Assembly (NCBI RefSeq): GCF_014297445.1
Contig: NZ_JACORU010000005.1
Span: forward strand, 62,001 to 126,000
Reading direction: 5' to 3'
Origin: Ramlibacter albus
GTDB lineage: Bacteria > Pseudomonadota > Gammaproteobacteria > Burkholderiales > Burkholderiaceae_C
Length of the DNA: 64,000 nucleotides
Below, one piece after another: positions 34,747 through 43,656 of this stretch; the stretch's first letter is position 1, and the number at the start of each line of letters is the position of its first letter. The position numbers and the translations under genes are program-made. Below the pieces are notes generated by a model. That model saw nothing but the letters and a program-made list of their open reading frames with translations, made no database searches and was not told the DNA's origin.

Positions 34747-35793
34747 TTACTGGCCCAGGTACGGCATTGGGCCCTCGAACTCGGATTTTCCCAAATCGGG
34801 GTGGCCGGCGTCGACCTTTCCGCCGCCGAGCCGGGCCTTGCGGCCTGGCTGGATAACGGTTTCCACGGCGAGATGGCCTACATGCAGGCCCATGGTTTAC
34901 GCAGGGCGCGGCCCGCGGAGCTCGTGCCGGGCACCGTGAGCGTGATTACCGCACGCATGGACTACCTTCCCGCAACAACCCCCGAGGGCTGGCAGGCCAT
35001 CGAGTTCGAGCGGCTGCAACGCCCCGGCGAAGCCATCGTTTCGCTCTACGCCCGCGGCCGCGACTACCACAAGGTTCTGCGTTCGCGCCTGCAGAAGCTG
35101 GCCGAGCGCATCGCGCAAGCCGTCGGCCCGTTCGGCCACCGCGTCTTCACCGATTCGGCGCCCGTGCTGGAAGTGGAGCTCGCATCGCGCAGCGGCCAAG
35201 GGTGGCGCGGCCGCCACACGCTGGTGCTGGACCGCGAGGGCGGCTCGATGTTCTTCCTCGGCGAGATCTACGTGGACCTCGCGCTGCCGCCCACCGAGCC
35301 TGTCACCGACCATTGCGGCACGTGCAGCGCCTGCATCGACGTGTGCCCCACCGGCGCCATCGTCGCGCCGTACCGGCTGGATGCGCGGCGCTGCATCTCG
35401 TACCTGACGATCGAGCACCCGGGTTCCATCCCGGTCGAACTGCGCCCGCTCATGGGCAACCGCATCTACGGTTGCGACGACTGCCAGCTCGTCTGCCCCT
35501 GGAACAAGTTCGCGCAGCGCAGCCCGCTGCCGGACTTCGAGGCACGGCCCGAGCTCACCGGCCGCACGCTCGTGGAGCTGTTCGCGTGGAGCGAGGAGGA
35601 GTTCCTCCGGCGCACCGAGGGCAGCCCGATCCGGCGCATCGGGCACGAGCGGTGGCTGCGCAACATCGCCGTCGCGATGGGCAATGCCCTGCGCGCCGGC
35701 GAAGACGAGGCAATCCGCGTCGCCCTCGCATCGCGCCGCGAGACGGCCAGCCCGCTGGTGCGCGAGCACATCGACTGGGCTCTCGCGGGATGA
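34714..35793 (+). CDS. queG: Epoxyqueuosine reductase
   Basis: 359 residues. It reduces epoxyqueuosine to queuosine in tRNA using cobalamin and two [4Fe-4S] clusters; the cluster cysteines are in CGTCSACIDVCPTGA (near 205-219) and CDDCQLVCPWNK (near 258). The best start is GTG at 34714, 17 residues before the conserved AQVRHWALELGF; no ATG precedes that block in frame. It is divergent from, and overlaps, tsaE. Confidence 0.95.
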   Translation: MTFSGAQGGSHLLAQVRHWALELGFSQIGVAGVDLSAAEPGLAAWLDNGFHGEMAYMQAHGLRRARPAELVPGTVSVITARMDYLPATTPEGWQAIEFERLQRPGEAIVSLYARGRDYHKVLRSRLQKLAERIAQAVGPFGHRVFTDSAPVLEVELASRSGQGWRGRHTLVLDREGGSMFFLGEIYVDLALPPTEPVTDHCGTCSACIDVCPTGAIVAPYRLDARRCISYLTIEHPGSIPVELRPLMGNRIYGCDDCQLVCPWNKFAQRSPLPDFEARPELTGRTLVELFAWSEEEFLRRTEGSPIRRIGHERWLRNIAVAMGNALRAGEDEAIRVALASRRETASPLVREHIDWALAG

Positions 35794-35827
35794 TGGTATA
35801 CAGGCGAGATCGAACGGAGGGGGTCCT

Positions 35828-36049
35828 ATGAAGCGCAAGTCTTCCGGCAAATGCGAGCAGGCGCTCGAGTCGCCGCGCGCCGGAATCGCTTCCTTGGTGG
35901 AGGCACTCGACATGTTCGAGCCGGGATTCGTCCTCGAGCGCAGCCAGCCTCACCTGAACCCGCCCAGCACCCCCAGCGAGAACGGCAGGCTCGCGAGGCC
36001 GAGCACGGTCGAGATCGTCACCAGCGCCGCGACGAAAGCGCCGTTGTAG
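35828..36049 (+). CDS. Possible small protein overlapping the AEC transporter 3' end
   Basis: 73 residues beginning MKRKSSGKCEQALESPRAGI, preceded by GGAGGGGG 5 bases before the ATG. The first 40 codons look natural; the last 33 are antisense to the transporter gene and may be spurious read-through, so the true end is uncertain. No family recognised. Confidence 0.3.
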   Translation: MKRKSSGKCEQALESPRAGIASLVEALDMFEPGFVLERSQPHLNPPSTPSENGRLARPSTVEIVTSAATKAPL

Positions 36050-36876
36050 CCCATCCGTGCGGCGAGCACGTAGCAACTCGCGGCGGTCGGCAGGCCGGCA
36101 TACGCAAGCAACACCAGCGTCTGCGTGCGGTCGAGCTGCAGCGCGTGGGCAAGACCCCATGCGACCAAAGGCGAAGCGACGTGACGGATCACGAGCAGCG
36201 ACACCGCCAGCGCCTTCGCGCGTTGCAGGCTGCCGAACTGCATGCCGGCCCCCGCGGTCATCAGCCCGAGCGCGAGCGAGGCCGCACCGATGCGCGTGAA
36301 GCTCTGCTCCATGAAGCCGGGAATCTTCAGGCCGAGGAAGTTGCCCGTGAGCCCCACCGTCGTCGCGATGATCAGCGGGTTGCGCAGCAGCGCGGAGCCC
36401 AGGTGCATGCCGCCGTGGCGCGCCATCGGCCACACGGCGCCGACGTTGACCACCGGCACGCAGAAGCCGATGAGCACAGCGATCAGCATCAGGCCCTGCG
36501 GGCCGGCGACCCGCTCCGACATCGCGAGCGCGATGTAGGAGTTGAAGCGAAAGGCCACCTGCGCCGCACCCGCGTGCTCGCGCGCGTCGATGTATTTGCG
36601 CAGCCCGGGCAGGTGAGGCACCGCGTAGGCCATCGCGATGCCGGCCGCGCCGAGCGCGAGGCCCGCGCCGATCAGGCTGGAGGTGGCGCCGATGTCCAGT
36701 GGGCTCTTGAGGATCGACTGCACCAGCAGCACCGGGAAGAGCACGTAATAGACGAGGCCCTCGACCTGTTCCCACACCGGCCGGTCCAGCGGCGTGTAGC
36801 GGCAGATCAGGAACCCGGCGAGGATGAGCGAGAAGTCGGGAAACAGCAGTTCGGCGAAATTCACCAGCGCGAGCAT
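35950..36876 (-). CDS. AEC (auxin efflux carrier) family transporter
   Basis: 308 residues with about ten hydrophobic segments in two halves, the normal AEC arrangement (SLILAGFLICRYTPLDRP; LIGFCVPVVNVGAVW; NPLIIATTVGLTGNFLG). Members export or import organic acids such as malate or malonate. It is divergent from a Bug protein with 101 bases between, carrying a 13-bp palindrome. Confidence 0.92.
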   Translation of the reverse strand: MLALVNFAELLFPDFSLILAGFLICRYTPLDRPVWEQVEGLVYYVLFPVLLVQSILKSPLDIGATSSLIGAGLALGAAGIAMAYAVPHLPGLRKYIDAREHAGAAQVAFRFNSYIALAMSERVAGPQGLMLIAVLIGFCVPVVNVGAVWPMARHGGMHLGSALLRNPLIIATTVGLTGNFLGLKIPGFMEQSFTRIGAASLALGLMTAGAGMQFGSLQRAKALAVSLLVIRHVASPLVAWGLAHALQLDRTQTLVLLAYAGLPTAASCYVLAARMGYNGAFVAALVTISTVLGLASLPFSLGVLGGFR

Positions 36877-36902
36877 AGCGGCCTTACCGGGAGTAACCCT
36901 TA

Positions 36903-36915
36903 TGTGGAGTCCACA
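36903..36915. promoter_or_regulatory. Perfect palindrome between AEC transporter and Bug gene
   Basis: TGTGGA-G-TCCACA is a perfect 6-bp inverted repeat in the divergent intergenic region, 27 bases from the AEC start and 63 from the Bug start. No regulator gene is adjacent. Confidence 0.45.
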
Positions 36916-36977
36916 GGCCCGGCCGCGCGCGAGAAGTTAGGATGGTGGATTCCTCTCAACGCTTCCAGGAGTCAACA

Positions 36978-37943
36978 ATGAATCGCCGTGATTGGGCCGC
37001 GTTCGTGGCAGCCGCCGTGGCCCTGCCCACCGCATTCGCGCAGGCCTATCCCAACAAGCCGGTCAAGCTGGTGGTGCCCTTCGCACCCGGCGGCACCACC
37101 GACATCATCGCCCGCGTCATCTCGGAGCCGCTCGGCAAGGCCCTCGGCCAGCCCGTGGTGGTGGAGAACAAGGCCGGTGGCGGCGGCGTGATCGGCGCGA
37201 CCGAAACCGCGCGCACCGCGCCGGACGGCTACAACCTCGGCGTGGCCACCGTGTCCACCACCGCGGCCAACCCCGCCATCAACCCGAAGATCCCGTACAA
37301 CCCGGTCACGGACTTCACGCCCATCATCAACATCGCCGCGACGCCCAACATCATCGCGGTGCACCCGAGCTTCCCCGCGAAGGACTACAAGACCTTCATC
37401 GAGGTGCTGAAGAAGAACCCGGGCCGCTACTCCTACTCGTCGTCGGGCACGGGCGGCATCGGCCACCTGCAGATGGAGCTGTTCAAGAGCCTGTCGGGCA
37501 CCTTCGTCACGCACATCCCGTACCGCGGCGCGGGCCCGGCGCTCAACGACACCGTCGCCGGCCAGGTGCCGATGATCTTCGACAACCTGCCCTCGGCGCT
37601 GCCCTTCATCAAGGAAGGCCGCCTCATCCCGATCGTGGTGGCCGCGCCCACGCGCGTGAAGGACCTCCCCAACGTGCCGACGTTCAAGGAAGTGGGGCTG
37701 GAGCCGGTCAACCGCATGGCGTACTACGGCATCTACGGGCCGAAGGGCCTGCCCGCGGACATCGTGACCAAGGTGCACGACGGCGTGGTCAAGGCGCTGC
37801 AGGACCCGGCGGTGAAGAAGCGCATCGAGGAGACCGGCTCGCTGATCGTCGCCAACACGCCGCAGCAGTTCGCCGACCAGATCAAGGCGGAGTTCGCGGT
37901 GTACAAGAAGGTGGTGGACCAGGCGAAGCTGAAGCTGGACTGA
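36978..37943 (+). CDS. Bug-family substrate-binding protein
   Basis: 321 residues; leader [23 protein letters not shown] with twin arginine. Bug elements: [39 protein letters not shown] and [19 protein letters not shown] lies 7 bases before the ATG; an in-frame upstream ATG at 36942 lacks a ribosome site. Divergent from an AEC carrier, which might be its functional partner in place of TctAB; this is speculation. Confidence 0.95.
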   Translation: MNRRDWAAFVAAAVALPTAFAQAYPNKPVKLVVPFAPGGTTDIIARVISEPLGKALGQPVVVENKAGGGGVIGATETARTAPDGYNLGVATVSTTAANPAINPKIPYNPVTDFTPIINIAATPNIIAVHPSFPAKDYKTFIEVLKKNPGRYSYSSSGTGGIGHLQMELFKSLSGTFVTHIPYRGAGPALNDTVAGQVPMIFDNLPSALPFIKEGRLIPIVVAAPTRVKDLPNVPTFKEVGLEPVNRMAYYGIYGPKGLPADIVTKVHDGVVKALQDPAVKKRIEETGSLIVANTPQQFADQIKAEFAVYKKVVDQAKLKLD

Positions 37944-37959
37944 CCTGCCGGCACCGGAT

Positions 37960-37984
37960 CAGCGCCTACTGGCAGTAGGCGCTG
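37960..37984. terminator. Perfect hairpin between convergent Bug gene and repeat lipoprotein
   Basis: CAGCGCCTACT-GGC-AGTAGGCGCTG has perfect 11-bp arms. It begins 17 bases after the Bug stop and contains the stop and last codons of the convergent gene. No T-run. Confidence 0.55.
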
Positions 37985-39483
37985 CAGTACTGGCGCGCCG
38001 TCTGCCCGGAGTTGTAGGCTCGAAGCACGTCGGTGAGGTACGAGCACATGCGTGCCTGGTTCGTCGTCTCGCCCGCGCATGCGTGGGCGAACGCGGCCTG
38101 GCAGATCAGGGCCGTCTGCGGGTCCGCCGTCGGCCCGCGGTAGGTGCCCAGCCGGCTGCAGCTGCCCACGGAGGTGCTGCCCCCGCCGGACCTGTCGTCG
38201 CCGAAGAGCCCTCCGTTGCCGCTCGTGCCGGACCCGCCGCTGGTGCTGCCGCTGGTGTTGCTGCCGCCGCAACTGGTCAGTTGGACCGCGCGGCCGTTCA
38301 CCAGCGTCCACTTCTCCTGGCATGCGATCGTGATGCCCCCGCCGGTGCGGCCGGTCGTGCCCGAGCTGCCCCCGGTCGATGCCGAGCTGGTGCCCGAGCC
38401 CGTGGTTCCGCTGCGCGGCGTTCCGGTCGACGAGACAGGTTGGCCCGTGCCGACATTTCCCACGTTGCTGTTCGCGGCGTTCGCGCCTGCGAGGTTGGCG
38501 GCCGTTGCCGTCTGCCCGGCGACGATCGCGTCGGCGTAGGCCGAGCAATACGTCGACGAATAGAGGGTGGGCGTGCCGTCGTAGCACTGGTCGAAGGCCG
38601 ACTGCCAGCGCGAGCCGCTCGAGCTGCCGGTGGCGCTCGAGGTGGTCGATGTCGTGCTGGAACCCGCTCGCGGCGTACCTGTCGACGAAACCGGTTGCCC
38701 CATCCCGATGTTGCCGACGTTGCTGTTCGCCGCGTTCGCGCCGGCGAGGTTCGCGGCCGCGGCGCCCTGGCCGGCCGCGATCGCGTTCGCGTAGGCCGTG
38801 CAATAGGCCGTGTTGTAGAGCGCCGGGGTGCCGTTGTAGCAGGTGTTGTAGGCAGCCTGGTACGAGGACGATGCGGACGTGCCCGAAGAGGACGCGCCCC
38901 GAGCCCCCGTGGTGTTGGCCGGGTTGCTGCCGTGCGCCTGGTACGTGCTCACCTGCTGGTTGTAGCCGCGCGCGGCGCTGCCGTACGTGGCGTCGGTTTC
39001 CAGGTTGCCCAGCAGGCGCGCGAGGTTGGCGACGATCTGGCCTCGCACCGAGGGGCCGTATGCCGCGAACACCTGGGTGACGGCGGCGAGCAGCACGTTG
39101 TAGGAAGCCGCGTTGACGCTCTGCGCGGTCACGCCCAGGTTGCCCAGGATGCGCGCGGTGAAAGCGGCGTCGGACAGCGTGGCGAATTCCGAGGCGAACT
39201 GCGCGGCCAGCGCGGCACCGTCGCCGCTCACCTGCGCGGCGAACGACGTGAGCTCCGCGTTGCTCGGGGCGCCGCCGTAGAACGCCAGGTAGATCCGCGT
39301 GGCGGTGCGGGCGCTGTCGCTTGACGCCGTGGAAGGAGGCGACTGGAGCGCCAGCGCCACGGCACGCGCCAGCGGGTCCGCCTGCGCGGCCTGCGTGGCC
39401 TCGGCCACCGTCACATCGTTGCCGCCACCGCCGCATGCCTGCAGGGCCGCGGCCAGGAGCATCACCAGGGTCGTCTTGCGCAT
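37966..39483 (-). CDS. Large repeat-containing lipoprotein with DUF4214-like N-terminus
   Basis: 505 residues. The leader ends at the lipobox LQAC followed by GGGG. Residues about 60-180 resemble DUF4214 (ATRIYLAFYGGAPSNAELTSF; ASYNVLLAAVTQVFAAYG). Two tandem units, about 208-273 and 293-358, share CYxGTPxLYxxxYCxAYAxAI followed by ANLAGANAANSNVGN and GQPVSSTGTPR. A third, diverged Cys unit ends the protein (CQAAFAHACAG to CSAYCQ). Ser/Gly linkers separate the parts. GGGAGGA lies 4-9 bases before the ATG. Function unknown; a surface or matrix protein is likely. The paired Cys suggest disulphides. Confidence 0.85.
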   Translation of the reverse strand: MRKTTLVMLLAAALQACGGGGNDVTVAEATQAAQADPLARAVALALQSPPSTASSDSARTATRIYLAFYGGAPSNAELTSFAAQVSGDGAALAAQFASEFATLSDAAFTARILGNLGVTAQSVNAASYNVLLAAVTQVFAAYGPSVRGQIVANLARLLGNLETDATYGSAARGYNQQVSTYQAHGSNPANTTGARGASSSGTSASSSYQAAYNTCYNGTPALYNTAYCTAYANAIAAGQGAAAANLAGANAANSNVGNIGMGQPVSSTGTPRAGSSTTSTTSSATGSSSGSRWQSAFDQCYDGTPTLYSSTYCSAYADAIVAGQTATAANLAGANAANSNVGNVGTGQPVSSTGTPRSGTTGSGTSSASTGGSSGTTGRTGGGITIACQEKWTLVNGRAVQLTSCGGSNTSGSTSGGSGTSGNGGLFGDDRSGGGSTSVGSCSRLGTYRGPTADPQTALICQAAFAHACAGETTNQARMCSYLTDVLRAYNSGQTARQYCSAYCQ

Positions 39484-39584
39484 CTCATCCTCCCGATCCA
39501 TTGCGTCGGTGCGGATGCTAGGTGCGCGGGCCACCCCCGGTCTTCCCCCATTCGGGCGATGCGCGGGTGGTATCTTTCGCCCCA

Positions 39585-40469
39585 ATGTCCGACCCCGCCA
39601 TCGACGGCTTCATCGACGCGCTCTGGCTGGAAGAGGGCCTGGCGAAGAACACGCTGGCCGCCTACCGGCGCGACCTCGCGCTGTACGCGCGCTGGCTGAA
39701 GGAGAACCGCGGCAAGGGGCTCGATGCGAGCGAGGTGCACGACCTCGAGGGCTACCTCGCCGCGCGCCGCGCGGGCAAGAACAGCTCCGCGCAGCGGCGC
39801 CTGACCGTGTTCAAGCGCTACTTCCGCTGGGCCGTTCGCGAGCGGCTCATCGTGGCCGACCCGACGCTCAAGCTCGTCCCGCCCAAGCGCATGCCGCGCA
39901 ACATCAAGACGCTGACCGAGGCGCAGGTGGAGGCGCTGCTGGCCGCGCCCGACGTGGACACACCGCTGGGCCTGCGCGACCGCACGATGCTGGAGCTGGT
40001 GTACGCGAGCGGCCTGCGCGTGAGCGAGCTCGTCACGCTCAAGACCTTCGCCCTCAGCTTCAACGAGCACGTGCTGCGCGTCACCGGCAAGGGCAGCAAG
40101 GAGCGGCTCGTGCCGTTCGGGCAGGTCGCCTCCGACTGGCTGAAGCGCTACATGGCCGAAGCGCGCGGGGCGATCCTCGCCGGGCAGCAGACCGAGGACC
40201 TGTTCGTCACCGCGCGCGGCGCCGGCATGACGCGGCAGATGTTCTGGGAGGTGGTGAAGAAGCACGCGCGCGCCGCCGGCATCACGCAGCCGCTGTCGCC
40301 GCACACGCTGCGCCACGCCTTCGCCACGCACCTGCTCAACCACGGCGCGGACCTGCGCGCGGTGCAGATGCTGCTCGGGCACGCCGACATCTCCACCACC
40401 ACCATCTACACGCACGTCGCGCGCGAGCGGCTCAAGAGCCTGCACGCGCAGCACCACCCGCGCGGGTAG
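39585..40469 (+). CDS. xerD: Site-specific tyrosine recombinase XerD
   Basis: 294 residues. N-terminal SAM-like domain, then the catalytic domain with Arg in ASGLRVSELV, Lys in GKGSKERLVPF, His-x-x-Arg in HTLRHAFATHLL, His in LLGHADIS and nucleophile Tyr in TTIYTHV. It resolves chromosome dimers with XerC. It is chromosomal and not next to mobile-element genes, so it is the housekeeping enzyme rather than an integron or phage integrase. Confidence 0.95.
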   Translation: MSDPAIDGFIDALWLEEGLAKNTLAAYRRDLALYARWLKENRGKGLDASEVHDLEGYLAARRAGKNSSAQRRLTVFKRYFRWAVRERLIVADPTLKLVPPKRMPRNIKTLTEAQVEALLAAPDVDTPLGLRDRTMLELVYASGLRVSELVTLKTFALSFNEHVLRVTGKGSKERLVPFGQVASDWLKRYMAEARGAILAGQQTEDLFVTARGAGMTRQMFWEVVKKHARAAGITQPLSPHTLRHAFATHLLNHGADLRAVQMLLGHADISTTTIYTHVARERLKSLHAQHHPRG

Positions 40470-42230
40470 TCAGGCGGTTGCGGCGAGCAGCTCGCGCAGG
40501 GCCGCGGCTGGCAGCGGCTTGTGCAGCAGCTTGCGGCCCGCGTTGCGCGCTTTGAGCAGGCGCTCCGGCGCCGTGTCGCCGCTGACCAGCACGCCGGGCG
40601 TCGGCCCGGCGACCGCCTCGACCCGCTCGAACACGCGCAGCCCGCTGTCGTCGCCGCGCAGGCGGAAGTCCGCCAGCACGAGGTCGGGCGGGTCCGACGC
40701 CGCAGCGGCGGCGGCTTCCTCGGAGCTCGACGCCTCCGAGCAGCGGCAACCCATCTCCTCCAGCAGCATGCGCATGCTCGTGCGCACCGCGGCCTCGTCG
40801 TCGACCAGCAGCACGTGCAGGTCGAACCGGTCCTGTGTGTCCGCCCGCGGCTGCGCCGGGAGGGCGGGCGGCGCGGCCGTGCGCGCCAGCACGAGGCGGA
40901 ACGTCGTGCCTGCGCCGGGCGCGGATTCCAGCCGCAGGCGAACCCCCAGCACTTCGCAAAGGCGCCGCACGATCGACAACCCGAGGCCCAGGCCCTTGGA
41001 GCGGTCGCGTTCCGGGTTGCCGGCCTGGAAGAATTCCACGAACACCTCTTCGTGCAGCTGCTCGGGGATGCCGATGCCGGTGTCGCTGACGCGGATCTCC
41101 ACGTCGTCGCCCACGTCGCGCACCGCGATGGCGATGCTGCCCTGCGGCGTGAACTTCAACGCGTTGTCGGTGAGGTTGCGCAGCACGCGGCGCAGCAGCT
41201 GCTCGTCCACCAGCACGTTGGCCTCGCTGCTCACGTCGAGCCGCGCGTCGAGCCCGCGCGCGCGAATGAGCGGCTCCACCTCGGCGAAGTGCCGCCGCAC
41301 CAGGGCGGCGGCCGGCACGGCCTGTGGCCTCACGTCCACCACACCCGCATCGAGCTTGGACACGTCCAGCAGGCTGTCCAGCTGCTCGCCGAGCGCCTGC
41401 GCCACTTCGGAAAGCATGCCGACCATGCGCGCGCTGCGCTCGTCCAGCGGGCGCATCTCCAGCGCCGAAGCCAGCACCATCACCGCGTGCAGCGGCTGGC
41501 GCAGGTCGTGGCTGGCGGAGGCGAGGAAGCGCGTCTTGCTCTTGTTCGCACGTTCGGCGTCCGCCAGTGCCTCCTGCAATTGCGCGACGAGCTCCTGCTC
41601 GCGAAACCGGATCAGGCACGACTCGCGGAAGGTCTGCCAGGTCGACTTGCCGAACCCGAGCAGCATCAGCGCGTACAGGACGACGAGGATGGCGCTGCCG
41701 ACGCCGATCAGGGGGCGCGCGTGCGTGTTCGGCAGCACGGCCCACAGCACGAGCAGCGGCACCATGATCGGCCCGCCGTACGCGACGATCGAGCCACGGT
41801 AGCCGGCGGACGTGCTGATCGATCCCGTGGCACAGGCGATCAGCACGATCGTCGCGAACGCCCGCTCGGCGACGTCCAGCGCGGGAAACGCCGCGAGGAA
41901 CAGCGCGAGCACGCTGCCGTGCAGCACCGAGATACCGAGGCGCTTGCGCACGCGAAGCTGCCAGTCGCCCGACGCCGGGTCGGCCAGCGCCAGGATCACG
42001 CGGCGGATCGCCAGCTGCGTCCCCACCACCGCCACGACCCAGCCGGCGGCCAGCCACGCCGGCACGTAGGGCCACGCGATGACCGCCAGCACGCTCGCGC
42101 CGACCACGATGCCCAGTGCCGAGCGCCATTGCACCACCGCGCCCAGCCGCAGGAATTCGTCCATGACGAACGCCTGCGCGGCGGGGTTCGCGCCCTCAGT
42201 GGATGCGGACGCCGCGGCGGGCTGCGACAT
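40470..42230 (-). CDS. Membrane hybrid histidine kinase/response regulator
   Basis: 586 residues. About six membrane segments in residues 35-195 form the sensor. Then a kinase core with His241 in SASHDLRQPLHA, N-box LTDNALKFTPQG, DTGIGIPE and GLGLGLSIVRRL. A C-terminal receiver has LLVDDE and Asp in LADFRLRG, ending in a phospho-Lys motif HKPLPA. It overlaps the LuxR regulator gene by 35 bases. This looks like a phosphorelay in which the receiver is a side or intermediate acceptor. The signal is unknown. Confidence 0.94.
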   Translation of the reverse strand: MSQPAAASASTEGANPAAQAFVMDEFLRLGAVVQWRSALGIVVGASVLAVIAWPYVPAWLAAGWVVAVVGTQLAIRRVILALADPASGDWQLRVRKRLGISVLHGSVLALFLAAFPALDVAERAFATIVLIACATGSISTSAGYRGSIVAYGGPIMVPLLVLWAVLPNTHARPLIGVGSAILVVLYALMLLGFGKSTWQTFRESCLIRFREQELVAQLQEALADAERANKSKTRFLASASHDLRQPLHAVMVLASALEMRPLDERSARMVGMLSEVAQALGEQLDSLLDVSKLDAGVVDVRPQAVPAAALVRRHFAEVEPLIRARGLDARLDVSSEANVLVDEQLLRRVLRNLTDNALKFTPQGSIAIAVRDVGDDVEIRVSDTGIGIPEQLHEEVFVEFFQAGNPERDRSKGLGLGLSIVRRLCEVLGVRLRLESAPGAGTTFRLVLARTAAPPALPAQPRADTQDRFDLHVLLVDDEAAVRTSMRMLLEEMGCRCSEASSSEEAAAAAASDPPDLVLADFRLRGDDSGLRVFERVEAVAGPTPGVLVSGDTAPERLLKARNAGRKLLHKPLPAAALRELLAATA

Positions 42231-42837
42231 AGACGGCTTCGGCGCGCGAGTGCACCTGCAGTTCGTCGAAGACGGCGCGCACGTGCGACTTCACCGTCTC
42301 CGGCGAGAGGCCCAGGTGGCGCGCGATCAGCTTGTTGGAGTGCCCGCGCAGCATCGCGCGCAGCACGTCGCACTGGCGCGCGGTGAGGCCGGGGAAGGCG
42401 TCGGCCAGCTCCAGCTGCCCGCCCGCGGTGGCAGGCGCGCCGGCGGTTTCCAGCGCCGCCGCCGGCAGGAAGAGGGCGCCGCGCGCCAGCGTGGCCAGCG
42501 CAGCGCGAAACTCCTGCTTGGAAGCGTCCTTCGGGATGAAGCTGGCGGCGCCCAGTTCGACGGCCCTGCGCACCAGGTGCATGTCGCGCTCGCCGGAGAC
42601 GATGACGATCGTCGACTCGGCGGCGGCTTCGTGCAGTGCCACGAGCGCGGCTTCACCGGTGAGGCCGCGCAGGTGCCAGTCCAGCAGGATGAGGTCGAAC
42701 GGCGTTCGCGAGGCCAGCGCCATCGCCTCCTCGGCCGAGCCGCACACGGAGACCGCGAGCTTGCCGTCGATCTCCTCCAGCACCAGCTTGAGCCCCTCGG
42801 CGAACAGCGCGTGGTCGTCGCAAATCAGGATTCGCAT
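42196..42837 (-). CDS. LuxR/NarL-type response regulator
   Basis: 213 residues. Receiver with CDDH, phospho-acceptor Asp in LLDWHLRGL (near 54) and Lys in IPKDAS. LuxR helix-turn-helix: GLTARQCDVLRAML and LGLSPETVKSHVRAVF. It is co-transcribed with and upstream of the hybrid kinase, its likely partner. Start ATG at 42837, MRILICDDHALF. Confidence 0.95.
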   Translation of the reverse strand: MRILICDDHALFAEGLKLVLEEIDGKLAVSVCGSAEEAMALASRTPFDLILLDWHLRGLTGEAALVALHEAAAESTIVIVSGERDMHLVRRAVELGAASFIPKDASKQEFRAALATLARGALFLPAAALETAGAPATAGGQLELADAFPGLTARQCDVLRAMLRGHSNKLIARHLGLSPETVKSHVRAVFDELQVHSRAEAVYVAARRGVRIH

Positions 42838-42903
42838 GTGTCGGGCGCATTCTAGGGGGCCCGGCGACGGCGCCGTGGGCGGCTCGCTCCAGGCGGGCCC
42901 GTG

Positions 42904-43656
42904 TCACCCAGGCGCTGATTTCCTGAACCTCATCGAGAGGCTGAATCTCTCGGCCGGGTACACGATCCGCCCGGACAGGATCAGGCTTCCATCGGCCAGG
43001 TAGTACCGACGCACCACTTCCATGCCCGGCCCGCCTTCGCTGGCGGAAAGCAACCCGGCTTCGGCCTGCGTGAGCAGCGTCGCCCGCGCGTCCTGCCGGA
43101 TCTCGTCGATCTCCACGCCGTATTCGCGCGCCAGCATCACGTGCGTGGCGCCATCGAGCTGCAGCAGGTGCTCCTGCACGCCGGGGTACCAGTCGCGCAG
43201 GTAGATCTCGGTCACGCCGAGCGGCACACCGTCGGAGCGGCGATGGCGCACACCCTGGATGTGGTGCCAGCCCGAACCGTCGGTGCATTCCAGCAGCGCC
43301 GCCTGTTCGCCGGTGACGACGATCTTGCGGATGCCGGAGATTCGCAGCTTCGCTTCGTGCGCGTATTCCGCGAGTTCGGACAAGGAGTTGATCGAATACG
43401 CGAAGTGCGCCTTCGGTGCCTGCTGCACGACGCGCGTACCGACGCCCGGCTGGCGCTCCACCAGCTTCAGTTGGGTGAGGTGGCGCAGCGCCTCGCGGAT
43501 CGTCTGGCGGCTGCGCTGGAACTCCTCGCTGAGCTGGTGCTCCGTGGGCAGGAGGCCGCCGACGGGGTACGCGCCCGACGCGATGCGCGACATCAGGGTG
43601 GCGGCGATTCGTGCGTGCTGGGGCTGGTGGCCGTTGGTAGTCCCGTTCTCCTGCAT
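42904..43656 (-). CDS. GntR-family regulator, HutC/UTRA subfamily
   Basis: 250 residues. Winged helix: LPTEHQLSEEFQRSRQTIRE (near 37-56). UTRA ligand domain about 90-240, with WHHIQGVRHRR and VTEIYLRDWYP. HutC-type repressors release DNA on binding a pathway metabolite. It is the last gene of the BKACE operon, overlapping the aldolase gene by TGATG. Its probable operators are at 47251-47286. Confidence 0.94.
   Translation of the reverse strand: MQENGTTNGHQPQHARIAATLMSRIASGAYPVGGLLPTEHQLSEEFQRSRQTIREALRHLTQLKLVERQPGVGTRVVQQAPKAHFAYSINSLSELAEYAHEAKLRISGIRKIVVTGEQAALLECTDGSGWHHIQGVRHRRSDGVPLGVTEIYLRDWYPGVQEHLLQLDGATHVMLAREYGVEIDEIRQDARATLLTQAEAGLLSASEGGPGMEVVRRYYLADGSLILSGRIVYPAERFSLSMRFRKSAPG

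Noticed and set aside
38083-39324. Long forward open frame over the repeat lipoprotein
   Set aside because: Low-complexity Arg/Ala/Gly product, antisense to a gene with a lipobox leader and a good ribosome site.
39585-40469. xerD considered as a mobile-element integrase
   Set aside because: Length and motifs fit housekeeping XerD, and no attachment sites, tRNA or phage genes adjoin it.
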